Assembly (NCBI GenBank): GCA_021827405.1
Contig: JAKAVY010000004.1
Location: forward strand, 23,763-69,557
From: Thermoplasmata archaeon
GTDB taxonomy: Archaea; Thermoplasmatota; Thermoplasmata; Lutacidiplasmatales; UBA184
DNA length: 45,795 nucleotides
Reading direction: 5' to 3'
The notes below the pieces were generated by a model, which worked only from the letters and a program-made list of their open reading frames with translations, had not been told where the DNA came from and searched no databases. Positions within the stretch are counted from its first letter, which is position 1. The number at the start of each line of letters is the position of its first letter. Position numbers and translations under genes: made by a program. Below are positions 24,676 through 31,989 of the stretch, one piece after another.

Positions 24676-25097
24676 CGCAGGGAGGCCGGGACGCCCCTTT
24701 CGTACCCTTGCCCATGCACGGGTCGGGGCCATCCCGAGGTCCTCCTCCCGCGGTCCGGCTGGTCTACGTGATCTATCGCCCCCCGGAGGCGCTCGAGTTC
24801 CCAGGGGTCCAGGGGATCCTTCCCGGTCCGATCTTCCATGCCGCCGGGATCCTGCTCCGGGAGGACGAGGAATACCTCGCCCTGGGAGAGGTCGCCTTTC
24901 CGGAGGAGAATCCCGAGTATGTCCAGCGGTTCGGCCGGGCGCTATTCCCGGCCTTCCGCCACATCCTGACCCTTCCCAAGTCGGCGCTTCTCGGACGTAA
25001 GGACTTCCCGCTCGGTGGACCCTCCCCCGGCGACGATCCCTCCGATTCGACGGAGGCGGGCTCGCCTCCGGAAAATTGGACGAGTGACAAGTCGTAA
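24672..25097 (+). CDS. Hypothetical protein of the dsrEFH-like operon
   Basis: The product has 141 residues and its ATG overlaps the dsrH-like stop. The core runs from about residue 27 to 115, beginning RLVYVIYRPPEALEFPGVQG; both ends are low complexity. It contains no cysteine. A later ATG at 24714 could also be the start. I do not recognise the family. Its tight linkage suggests a part in sulfur transfer, but nothing in the sequence proves this. Its last bases overlap the promoter elements of tusA. Confidence 0.6.
   Translation: MTQGGRDAPFVPLPMHGSGPSRGPPPAVRLVYVIYRPPEALEFPGVQGILPGPIFHAAGILLREDEEYLALGEVAFPEENPEYVQRFGRALFPAFRHILTLPKSALLGRKDFPLGGPSPGDDPSDSTEAGSPPENWTSDKS
25076..25091. promoter_or_regulatory. 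Weak sulfur-regulon palindrome before tusA
   Basis: TTGGACGAGTGACAAG matches the sHdr-operon site at 11 of 16 positions; the left half is perfect and the right half is poor. It lies directly upstream of the tusA promoter, in the same place as the apr site relative to its promoter. Alone it would not be convincing. Confidence 0.35.
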
Positions 25098-25102
25098 ATA
25101 CT
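25092..25102 (+). promoter_or_regulatory. Promoter of tusA-dsrE3
   Basis: TCGTAAATACT combines a BRE-like start with an AT-rich core. It lies about 40 bp before the ATG of tusA, so the leader would be roughly 15 nt. The same GTAAATAC core occurs on the minus strand near 42301-42309 before the other dsrE-tusA unit. Confidence 0.5.
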
Positions 25103-25138
25103 GGGCCGCCGTAGCATGGCACGCCCACGGAGAAGACG

Positions 25139-25375
25139 ATGACCCATCCTGCCCCTAAGGCCAACCTGGACGCTCGAGGGCTCTTTTGCCCCATGCCCAT
25201 CCTCAAAGCGAGCCAGCTGTTGGAGACCCTCGGCCGCGGGGAGGTCCTGGAGGTCTTGGCCGACGACCCGGCCGCTCCTTCGGACTTCGCGGCGTTCGCC
25301 AAGCGGACGGGGAACCCGCTGCTGGCGAGCGAGGAGAACAGCGGAACCTACCGATTCGTCTTGGAACACAAGTGA
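25139..25375 (+). CDS. tusA: TusA-family sulfur carrier protein
   Basis: The product has 78 residues, usual for TusA. The N-terminal motif LDARGLFCPMPILK contains the sulfur-carrying Cys (C17) in CPMP. TusA carries sulfane sulfur between DsrE proteins and the sHdr system. It is followed after 18 bp by dsrE3, the standard archaeal pairing. A second TusA lies at 41399-41671. Confidence 0.93.
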   Translation: MTHPAPKANLDARGLFCPMPILKASQLLETLGRGEVLEVLADDPAAPSDFAAFAKRTGNPLLASEENSGTYRFVLEHK

Positions 25376-25393
25376 GCAACGGAGAACCGAAAC

Positions 25394-25849
25394 ATGACCG
25401 CAGTGACCGGAGCCTCGAGGACCAACGAGACCGTCGAACAGGCCGCCAAGCAGGGGAAGCGCTCCCTCATCCTGGTGGTCTCCAAAGGAGGGGCAGACAT
25501 GGCCTATCCCTCGCTTATCCTGGCCACCACGGCCCGGGCCCTGGGGATGGACGCCCACATCTACTTCACCTTCTGGGGGATGCAGCTTTTGACGGCGGAG
25601 GGCCGCAAGCATGCCATGGACGTCTTCCCGGCCCCCCTTCAGCAGAAGGTGTCGGCGAAGTTCCCCTCCATCGAGCAGTTCATGCAGCAGGCCAAGGCGG
25701 CGGGGGTCCGGATCCACGCCTGCTCCCCCACGATGGACATGTTCGGCCTCACCAAGGAGAACCTGGTGGGTGAGGTGGACGACATCATCGGGGCCAGCAC
25801 GTACCTGGAGTTGGCCTCCCGCCCGGATGCCCTCACCCTCTTCATCTGA
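25394..25849 (+). CDS. DsrE3-type sulfurtransferase
   Basis: The product has 151 residues. It has the DsrE3 features IYFTFWGMQLL and the Cys loop HACSPTMDMFGLTKENLV with C110. In sulfur oxidisers DsrE3 proteins exchange persulfide sulfur with TusA. It is next to tusA and upstream of a lipoyl-binding protein gene. Two other genes of this superfamily, at 28744 and 41668, are clearly different in sequence. Confidence 0.88.
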   Translation: MTAVTGASRTNETVEQAAKQGKRSLILVVSKGGADMAYPSLILATTARALGMDAHIYFTFWGMQLLTAEGRKHAMDVFPAPLQQKVSAKFPSIEQFMQQAKAAGVRIHACSPTMDMFGLTKENLVGEVDDIIGASTYLELASRPDALTLFI

Positions 25850-26039
25850 GGCCTCCCACCGGATCCGTACCCCGGGACCGGTAACCCTGGAGTCCCCCGA
25901 TTTCCCCCCGGGGGGGGGAAGCCGTTGGGAGAGAGGTACCGGGCGAGCTTCGCGAGCGCAGCGACGGGGCCCCAAGCGACCGGCCCCGAGGGGCCGTTCT
26001 CCGGGCCTGGTGGCCTCGGGGACCCACGGCAGCCCGCGG
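25850..26039. other. Gap between dsrE3 and lbpA without a clear gene
   Basis: These 190 bp are GC-rich. They hold a TTTCCCCCC-GGGGGGGGGAA run at 25901-25920, 51 bp after the dsrE3 stop, which may fold as a hairpin. No open frame here looks like a protein. If lbpA starts at the later GTG (26247), the empty stretch would be about 400 bp. Confidence 0.5.
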
Positions 26040-26558
26040 GTGCGTCTCGACCCCGGCGGACGCGAACCCTCTTCCCTCAGGTCGCCAGGGGACGCGGCCC
26101 AAGGGGAAGGGGCGGACCCCCGGTCCGGGTCCCCGAGCGCCGGTAGCGGGAGGGAGAATTCTTGCCCGACGGACGTTCCCGGCCCCTCCTCCGAGCCGGT
26201 CTCGCTTCCGGGGGGTCTCTGGGTCCGTCAAGGGCCTGACGGAGGGGTGACCGTGGGCCTGACGAAGGAGGTCCGGGCCCAGGTGGGTCGGGTCACCCGC
26301 TTCCGCGGGCCGAGTCCCGGGACCTTCCATCGGCAGGGGGAGCCTCTGATCAGCCTGGAGTCGGAGAAGTGGGTCGGGCACTTCTCCAACCCTCTCGATG
26401 GGACGGTGACCGAGGTGAACGAGGCGTGGTACCGGGACCCGTCGGCGCTGGGGGCGTGTCCTTTGGAGGACGCCTGGTTCTATCGCCTCCTCCCGAAGGC
26501 GCCCCTCATTGGGACCGCGAGCCGCCCCCGGGCGGAAGGTGGTTCGCCAGAGGTGTGA
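26040..26558 (+). CDS. lbpA: Lipoyl-binding protein LbpA, copy 1 (GcvH-like)
   Basis: The secure part runs from about 26180. It reads GLWVRQGPDGGVTVGLTKEV, then LESEKWVGHFSNPLDGTVTEV, with the lipoyl lysine in SEKW (K110 if the GTG at 26040 is the start). The fold is that of GcvH. With lipoate ligase directly downstream and sHdr nearby it is a sulfur-oxidation LbpA rather than a glycine cleavage protein. The start is a problem: no ATG is in frame, GTG 26040 adds about 58 disordered residues, and GTG 26247 would cut into the domain. The stop overlaps the ligase start (GTGA). Confidence 0.78.
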   Translation: MRLDPGGREPSSLRSPGDAAQGEGADPRSGSPSAGSGRENSCPTDVPGPSSEPVSLPGGLWVRQGPDGGVTVGLTKEVRAQVGRVTRFRGPSPGTFHRQGEPLISLESEKWVGHFSNPLDGTVTEVNEAWYRDPSALGACPLEDAWFYRLLPKAPLIGTASRPRAEGGSPEV

Positions 26559-27592
26559 AGGGAGCCCCCTCGTCCGCGGGTCTCGCCTTGCCCGGGGCTC
26601 GGCCCCCCGGGCGGCTCTTGGACCTGGGGTCGTGCGAACCCTTTCGGGCGCAAGCCTTCGCGGAGAGCGTCGCGGTCGCCGTGGCGCGGCGGGAGGCGCC
26701 CGAGACCCTCATCCTCTGCCGGCCGGACCGCCCATACGTCTCCATCGGGTTCCATCAGGTCTCTTCGGAGGAGATCGAGGACGGCGAACTGAGGCGGAGG
26801 GGTCTCCCGCTGATCCGTCGGGTCACCGGGGGCGGCACCACCTTCCTGGACCCCAGCCAGGTCTTCTACCAACTGATCTACCGGGCGGAGCCGGGATCGG
26901 GCCTGAGCGGGGGGCCGGGGGACTTTGCGACCGCGCTGGCGGCTCCCCTGGCCCTGCTCGAACGGCTCGGGCTTTCGGCCCAGCTCCGCCCTCCGAGCGA
27001 CCTGGTGGTCGCCGGTCGCAAGCTTTCGGGCAACGCCGGAGGGACCTGGGAGGGGGCCCACCTCCTCGTGGGAGGGTTGCTCGGGACCGCGGACGTGGAG
27101 GCCATGGCCGCCATCCTTCGTTGTCCATCCCGGGACTTCCGGGATTTCGTACAGAAGGCGATGGGCGAGGCGTTGACCGGGCTCGACCATGAGCTTTCGC
27201 ACCCTCCCTCCCCCCGGGAGCTTTCGGAAAAGCTCCGATCGAGCTTCGAGGACTTTGGCCCGTGGAGGCTTACCCCCGGGGACCCTGAACGGACAGAGGA
27301 GGAGCGATTCCTTACCGAAGTCCTCCCCCGGCACCGGGACCCCTCCTGGGTCCACCTCCCGGCCCTCCCGCGGGCTCCCTCCGCGGTCCAGCGGGCCGTT
27401 CGGGTGGCCGGGGGGCGCTTCTGCCTGGTCGTGGAGGGCCCCGGGAGGACAGAGTACTTTGTCCTGGCCAACGGCAACGAGATCGAGTCCGCCTACCGGA
27501 TCGGACCGGCAGGTCCCGAGGCGCCGTTGCTCGCGAGCCACGGGACCTGGGAAGACCTCCGGCAGAAGGTCCGGTCTTGGGGAGGGGCCTAG
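26555..27592 (+). CDS. Lipoate-protein ligase (sLpl-type), copy 1
   Basis: The product has 345 residues from the GTG that overlaps the lbpA stop. It has the LplA/LplB family motif RRVTGGGTTFLD (88-99) and the lipoyl-AMP binding lysine in AGRKLSG (K156), then a C-terminal accessory domain of about 90 residues. It should attach lipoate to the neighbouring LbpA. Its stop TAG shares the palindrome CTAG (27589-27592) with the stop of the convergent second ligase. Confidence 0.88.
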   Translation: MKGAPSSAGLALPGARPPGRLLDLGSCEPFRAQAFAESVAVAVARREAPETLILCRPDRPYVSIGFHQVSSEEIEDGELRRRGLPLIRRVTGGGTTFLDPSQVFYQLIYRAEPGSGLSGGPGDFATALAAPLALLERLGLSAQLRPPSDLVVAGRKLSGNAGGTWEGAHLLVGGLLGTADVEAMAAILRCPSRDFRDFVQKAMGEALTGLDHELSHPPSPRELSEKLRSSFEDFGPWRLTPGDPERTEEERFLTEVLPRHRDPSWVHLPALPRAPSAVQRAVRVAGGRFCLVVEGPGRTEYFVLANGNEIESAYRIGPAGPEAPLLASHGTWEDLRQKVRSWGGA

Positions 27593-28719
27593 GAGGGGCC
27601 GGGGGGAGCGGACCCGGGGCCGGCTTCCACGATTGTGGAAACCAGATCTGCCCGGGAGATCCCGATGAATCGCACCTGGTAGTTGTGTTCCCACTGGGAA
27701 ACCACGGTGTCGAGCGCGGCGGCCTCCAGCGGGGCCCCTTGGAGGGCCTGCTCCAGCTCTCCCAGATGACCGGTGAATGGCTGGGTGAAGAAGTCGCCGG
27801 AGATCTCCACCTCCTCGATCCGGCCCTCCCGGGAGAGAAGGGTGATCCGGAGAAGCTTCCCGGCCTTGCGGTCGACCCGGCGCAGGGAGACCCCATGGGC
27901 GATCTTCACCGACCGGGCACCCTCCGCGCTCTCGCCGCGGAACCCCGGGTGCGAGGCGTCCTTCTGGAAGGTCCAGGCGTCCTCCGAGCGTTCCCGCAGG
28001 AGCCGGTCGAGCCGATCCTGTTCCTCCCCGGACAGGGTCCCGGAGACCAGAGGGCTCCCCAGGTGCCGCTCCAGTTCCTCCTGGAGAAGCCGGCACACGA
28101 GTTCCCGGGAGGGGACCTGACCGGTCTCCTTCCGGAGGCTGGTCAACCACTCCTCCATCCCCTCGGAGAGCTTTCCCCGGAACTTCTCATCGGGGACCCG
28201 GAGGGCCCGGCTCATGGCCGGCAGGTCCAGGTCGAGGAGGATATCCCCGACGAGCACCCAGCAGCCGTCCAACAGGAGAGCTCCGTTGGCGCTGATCTTG
28301 CGCCCCCGGATCGCGAGGTCGTTCACCCCGGCGCGCTCCGCGGTGAGTCCTAACCGCTGGAGCGTCGAGCGCACCGGTCGGAGGTAGCGTTCGTAGAAGG
28401 ACTCCACCCCTCCCTGGGTCCCGGGAGCCCCGGCGGGGACGAGGAGCATGTAATCCTGTTCCCAGGGCCCGTCCAGGATGGCGCCCCCTCCCACCACCCG
28501 TCGGACCACCGGGATGCCTTTTTCCCGGCAGTGGCCCAGGTCGATCTCTCGCTCGGCCTCCTGATGGAACCCCACGTTCGCGAAGGGCGCGCGGGGGTAG
28601 AGCACCACCGCGGTAGGGGGAGAGGCGAGCGAGCCTATCGAGGGAGCGAGGGCCACGAAGAGGTTCACCATGGTCGGCCCGTCGACCGGCCCCAGGTCGA
28701 GCCAGCGCCAATCTCCCAT
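27589..28719 (-). CDS. Lipoate-protein ligase (sLpl-type), copy 2
   Basis: The product has 376 residues from ATG. The motif RRVVGGGAILD (73-83) and the lysine in RGRKISANG (K141) mark a lipoate ligase, with a C-terminal accessory domain after about residue 240. It is only distantly similar to copy 1. It is the last gene of the sHdr operon, 24 bp after dsrE, so its natural partner should be the LbpA of the same operon. The window has no lipoyl synthase gene, so lipoate may be assembled elsewhere. Confidence 0.88.
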   Translation of the reverse strand: MGDWRWLDLGPVDGPTMVNLFVALAPSIGSLASPPTAVVLYPRAPFANVGFHQEAEREIDLGHCREKGIPVVRRVVGGGAILDGPWEQDYMLLVPAGAPGTQGGVESFYERYLRPVRSTLQRLGLTAERAGVNDLAIRGRKISANGALLLDGCWVLVGDILLDLDLPAMSRALRVPDEKFRGKLSEGMEEWLTSLRKETGQVPSRELVCRLLQEELERHLGSPLVSGTLSGEEQDRLDRLLRERSEDAWTFQKDASHPGFRGESAEGARSVKIAHGVSLRRVDRKAGKLLRITLLSREGRIEEVEISGDFFTQPFTGHLGELEQALQGAPLEAAALDTVVSQWEHNYQVRFIGISRADLVSTIVEAGPGSAPPGPS

Positions 28720-28743
28720 GGGTCTCGAAGGGCTCTCCCGCGA

Positions 28744-29154
28744 TCAGAAGGAGATGACGGAGTCCGCGTCCAGGGCCAGATCGGCCAAGGTGGCGGAGCC
28801 GACGAGTTGTACCCCCTCCAGGAGGTCCCCCTCGGAGATCTCGCAGAGGTCCCGGCAACTCTCGGCGCAGGCGAGGAACTTCACCCCGTTCTCCCGGGCC
28901 ATATCGATGAACATCTTGAGGTTCCCGCCCTTCTTCAACGGGACCTTCTCCGCGGCGCCCTTGCGCAAGAGCTCCGGAGCGTGCATGAGGAAGTACATGG
29001 TGGTGTCGATCTCCATGGCCGCCATCAGGGCGGCCGTGTAGAACGGAGCGTACGTCTTGTCCGGGTCTTCCGGCCCCGAGGTCATGATCATGAGGATCTT
29101 CTTCCCTTCCGGGTCCGGAGGAGCGGGGGTCGCCTCGGGCATCGGTGCTCTCAT
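28744..29154 (-). CDS. DsrE-family protein of the sHdr operon
   Basis: The product has 136 residues. It has the DsrE fold pattern KKILMIMTSGPEDPDKTYAP and MYFLMHAPELL, and a Cys loop LACAESCRDLCE with C96, C100 and C104. Three cysteines in this loop is more than most DsrE proteins have. The ATG overlaps the lbpA stop (ATGA). It is probably a sulfur donor or acceptor dedicated to sHdr and LbpA. Confidence 0.83.
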   Translation of the reverse strand: MRAPMPEATPAPPDPEGKKILMIMTSGPEDPDKTYAPFYTAALMAAMEIDTTMYFLMHAPELLRKGAAEKVPLKKGGNLKMFIDMARENGVKFLACAESCRDLCEISEGDLLEGVQLVGSATLADLALDADSVISF

Positions 29155-29600
29155 CCCTGGCAGCGGACGCAGTGGATCTTGTCCCGCTCCAGGATCTCCC
29201 GGAACTTGGCCAGGGCGGCCTCTCCCCGAAGGAGGTCATTCACCTCGGCCGGCTGGGAGAACTTCAGTCGGGCGATCCACCCCTTCCCGTACGGGTCGGT
29301 GTTCAGGAGGCCCGGGTCCTTCTCCACCTCGGGGTTGGCTTCGCTCACCACCCCCGAGAGCGGGGACATCACCGGCCCGGCCCATTTCCCGCTCTCCACG
29401 GTGGCGAGGGGCTTGCCCCGTTCCCGGGAGGTCCCCGCCGCCTTGATGCGGACGTGCAGGATCTTCCCGGCCCGGGTCTGGGCCGGGTCCGTGAGCCCCA
29501 CCCGGACGGTATCCCCCTCCACCTGGACCCAGGTCATCTGGGTGCGCTCCACGAAATAGAGCAACCCGTCCGGGAACTCGCAGCCTCCGAGGATGGTCAT
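29151..29600 (-). CDS. lbpA: Lipoyl-binding protein LbpA, copy 2 (sHdr operon)
   Basis: The product has 149 residues. The GcvH-like fold shows TWVQVEGDTVRVGLTDPAQ, the lipoyl lysine in ESGKW (K72) and GVVSEANPEV. A C-terminal CVRC (C144, C147) is an extra that could be redox active or bind metal. In sHdr systems lipoylated LbpA carries sulfur for the complex. The gene directly follows hdrB2 and is followed by dsrE and a lipoate ligase, the typical setting. Confidence 0.9.
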   Translation of the reverse strand: MTILGGCEFPDGLLYFVERTQMTWVQVEGDTVRVGLTDPAQTRAGKILHVRIKAAGTSRERGKPLATVESGKWAGPVMSPLSGVVSEANPEVEKDPGLLNTDPYGKGWIARLKFSQPAEVNDLLRGEAALAKFREILERDKIHCVRCQG

Positions 29601-29613
29601 GATCGTCTCCCCT

Positions 29614-30543
29614 TCAGGGGAACCCCTTCCCCTTTAAGAACAGGTCGGGGCGCGAGAAGTTGTCCTTCAACCTCGCCTCTCGGAGGCTCGCCCCCAGGGC
29701 CACCGCCATGAGCTGGGTGAAGTACGCCACGGGAAGGATCGCCTCCGGTCCGTAGGTCTGGCGGATCCGGTCCAGGTTGTTCTCGATGTTGATCTGCCCG
29801 AGCGGGCAGATGGTGGCCACCAGATCGGCGCCGGCCCGTTTCGCCTCGTTCATCACGGACGCGCTGAAGGCCACCGAGACGTCGAGGTCGCTCAGAGCGT
29901 GGCCCCCTCCGCAGCAGATGGTCTTCGCACTGTAGTCCGATAGCACCGTGGCTCCGCAGGCCCTCAACAAGGCATCCAGGAACGCCGGATGCTCCGGGTC
30001 GTCGGTCCCTGGGGTGAGGCCGACCCCGGTGTATCGTTTGGGCCGACTGTAGAGGCAGCCGTAGTACGGGGCGACCGTGAGCCCGGCCAGGGGGCGTCGG
30101 ACCCGGGCGCGGACCCGGTCCGGCCCGGCGCGGTTGTGGATGAACTCGAGGACATGCTGGACCGAGGCTTCCCCGTCATAGGCGGGGCTACCCCCAGCGC
30201 TCAAATGTTCGTTGATCCGGCCCCGGGTAGCCTCCTCGGAGACGGCATCGTTCGCCCGGGTCAACGAGTAGACGCATCCGTTGCAGGCGGCAACGACCTG
30301 ATGACGGCCCATCCCCCGGGCCAGGGCCAGGTTCCGGGCTGGGAGGACCACGGAGACGTCCTGACTGAGGTTCTTCACCTCGGTGGCCCCGCAGCAGTTG
30401 TAATCCACGATCCGGTCCATGGAGAGCTCCAGTCGTCGGAGCACCCACTGGCAGGAGACCTCGTAGGCCTTGCCCAGGCCGTCCAGGGAGCAGCCGGGAT
30501 AGTAGGCCGGCACCTCGTCCGGTCGGCCCCGGGAGACGTTCAC
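29614..30543 (-). CDS. hdrB2: sHdrB2, CCG-domain subunit
   Basis: From the GTG overlapping the hdrC2 stop (GTGA) the product has 309 residues. The first CCG site is complete: C18, C50-C51, C87, C90. The second has C163, C210-C211 and C246, but the last cysteine is Gly (CPLG instead of CPLC). CCG sites hold noncubane [4Fe-4S] clusters in HdrB of methanogens. In sHdr this subunit belongs to the presumed active site for sulfur attached to LbpA. The open frame extends further upstream but overlaps hdrC2. Confidence 0.9.
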   Translation of the reverse strand: MNVSRGRPDEVPAYYPGCSLDGLGKAYEVSCQWVLRRLELSMDRIVDYNCCGATEVKNLSQDVSVVLPARNLALARGMGRHQVVAACNGCVYSLTRANDAVSEEATRGRINEHLSAGGSPAYDGEASVQHVLEFIHNRAGPDRVRARVRRPLAGLTVAPYYGCLYSRPKRYTGVGLTPGTDDPEHPAFLDALLRACGATVLSDYSAKTICCGGGHALSDLDVSVAFSASVMNEAKRAGADLVATICPLGQINIENNLDRIRQTYGPEAILPVAYFTQLMAVALGASLREARLKDNFSRPDLFLKGKGFP

Positions 30544-31265
30544 GGTCCGCTCCCGGGCGGGGGACCTCGCGCGGTCTCCCGCCGACGACGCAGATCCTCG
30601 GTCATGAGACGAGTGAGCACGGGTCGCATCTTTCCCCATCCCCGGGTCCGATGGGCGAAGGGGCCGGTGTGGAGCCGCCCGCTCAGGAGCATCGATAAGC
30701 CCAGGCGGAAGAGCTCCCGGCCGGGGGTCTTGCGGCCTTCCAGCCGTTCGTACGTTTGGAAGAGAGCCGCCTCGTCGAGGACCCCGCGCCGGAGGAGATT
30801 TTCCGTGTACGCGCGGTCGAAGCGGTCCGCGGGGCTTTCCTTCGCCATCCCCGTGACCTCAAGATAGCTACCGATGCTGTGCACCACCTCCTCCACCTTG
30901 ACGCCCTTGGGGCACCGTTCCACGCACTTGTTGCAGGACACACAGCGCCAGATGGTCTCCGCGTACTTCCGGAGCTCGGCCTCATACCCGATCTGGGCGA
31001 GGTAGATGAAATACCGGGGGTTGAACTCCTCAAGCCCGAAATCGGTGTGCATGCAGCAGCCGGCCGTACAGGTCCCGCATTGCCAGCATCGGGAGATGGT
31101 CTCCCCCTGGGGTTGGGAGCGGACCCACTCGAGGACCTTGAGGTCCAGGTCGGTATGGACCCGAGAACGCAGGAAGGTGTTCCAATCGCCCGAGACGTCG
31201 ATCCCGTCCAGCTCGAGCTGCTCGGTCCGTTGGACCTCCACCAGGGAGGGTTCAACGATGGGCAT
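30540..31265 (-). CDS. hdrC2: sHdrC2, two [4Fe-4S] ferredoxin-like subunit
   Basis: The product has 241 residues. Two four-cysteine sites are visible: C60, C63, C66, C70 (CWQCGTCTAGC) and C108, C111, C114, C118 (CVSCNKCVERCPKG). The rest is helical. As HdrC it should wire electrons between the CCG subunit hdrB2 and flavoprotein hdrA. The ATG overlaps the 3' end of the hyp gene by 14 bp. Confidence 0.92.
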   Translation of the reverse strand: MPIVEPSLVEVQRTEQLELDGIDVSGDWNTFLRSRVHTDLDLKVLEWVRSQPQGETISRCWQCGTCTAGCCMHTDFGLEEFNPRYFIYLAQIGYEAELRKYAETIWRCVSCNKCVERCPKGVKVEEVVHSIGSYLEVTGMAKESPADRFDRAYTENLLRRGVLDEAALFQTYERLEGRKTPGRELFRLGLSMLLSGRLHTGPFAHRTRGWGKMRPVLTRLMTEDLRRRRETARGPPPGSGP

Positions 31266-31989
31266 CAGACCTCCGGCCCCGGATGCCGAGGAGGAGCGTC
31301 GCCAGTCCCAGGTTGCCGGGAAGCAGCGTCTCGATCCCTCCCCCCTGGAAGGTCTCCGAGGCCGCGTGGGCGATCCGTCCGGCGTAGGTCAGCGAGAAGA
31401 GAAGGTCGACCGCCGCGAAGGTCCGGGACGGGAATCCCAGGGCGCTCAGCTGGAGTCGGATCGCGCCCGTCCAGGCCTGGGCTTCCTCGTAGGACCGGGG
31501 CGGGGAGCGGGCAAATTCGTTCAGGACCCCGGTCCCCTGGGTCGGGTTGAAGACCCAGCGAGGGAGCAGGGGGATCCGATCCGGGGCGGCCGAGTGGAGG
31601 AGGTCCGCCATCGCATCGAGGCAAACCCCGGGGGGCGCCCCCCGGAGACGGGTGGAAAGCTCCGGCAGGTCCCGGGCCCCGTGGCGCCCGGCCCGCGCCT
31701 CTTGGAGGGTCCTCCCGACCTCGACCCAACGGGTCTCCCGAAGCAAGGCGGATTGGTAGGGCCGGGCCGAGAGCACCCCGGCCAGCCAGGGCTCCCAAGA
31801 GCCCGGGAGGTCCGTAGGGGAGGTATCCGGGAGAGCAGAGACCGCCTTGAACCGTTCCTCCACCCGGACCTCCAACTGGTCCAAGGCGCCCTTGCCTGCG
31901 GGAAGCACCCACTGCTGGAAGGCCCGGGTGACCCTACGGGGGTCCACGCCATCGGGCGCGATGGAGGCTTCCTCCTCAACGGCGAGCAT
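31252..31989 (-). CDS. sHdr-associated hypothetical protein (Hyp)
   Basis: The product has 245 residues. It lies between hdrA and hdrC2, exactly where known sHdr operons keep a conserved gene of unknown function. It is soluble, with helical stretches (RAFQQWVLPAGKGALDQL, EEAQAWTGAIRLQLSALGF) and one Cys. The start overlaps the hdrA stop by 14 bp and its end overlaps hdrC2 by 14 bp. I recognise it by position rather than by motif. Confidence 0.78.
   Translation of the reverse strand: MLAVEEEASIAPDGVDPRRVTRAFQQWVLPAGKGALDQLEVRVEERFKAVSALPDTSPTDLPGSWEPWLAGVLSARPYQSALLRETRWVEVGRTLQEARAGRHGARDLPELSTRLRGAPPGVCLDAMADLLHSAAPDRIPLLPRWVFNPTQGTGVLNEFARSPPRSYEEAQAWTGAIRLQLSALGFPSRTFAAVDLLFSLTYAGRIAHAASETFQGGGIETLLPGNLGLATLLLGIRGRRSDAHR

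Noticed and set aside
26480-28150. A 556-codon open frame on the minus strand across both ligases
   Set aside because: It has a shadow composition and runs antisense to the first ligase and out of frame with the second; both ligase frames carry clear motifs.
26180-29600. Glycine cleavage H proteins
   Set aside because: No gcvP or gcvT is near, and both genes adjoin dsrE-type and lipoate ligase genes, the setting of LbpA.
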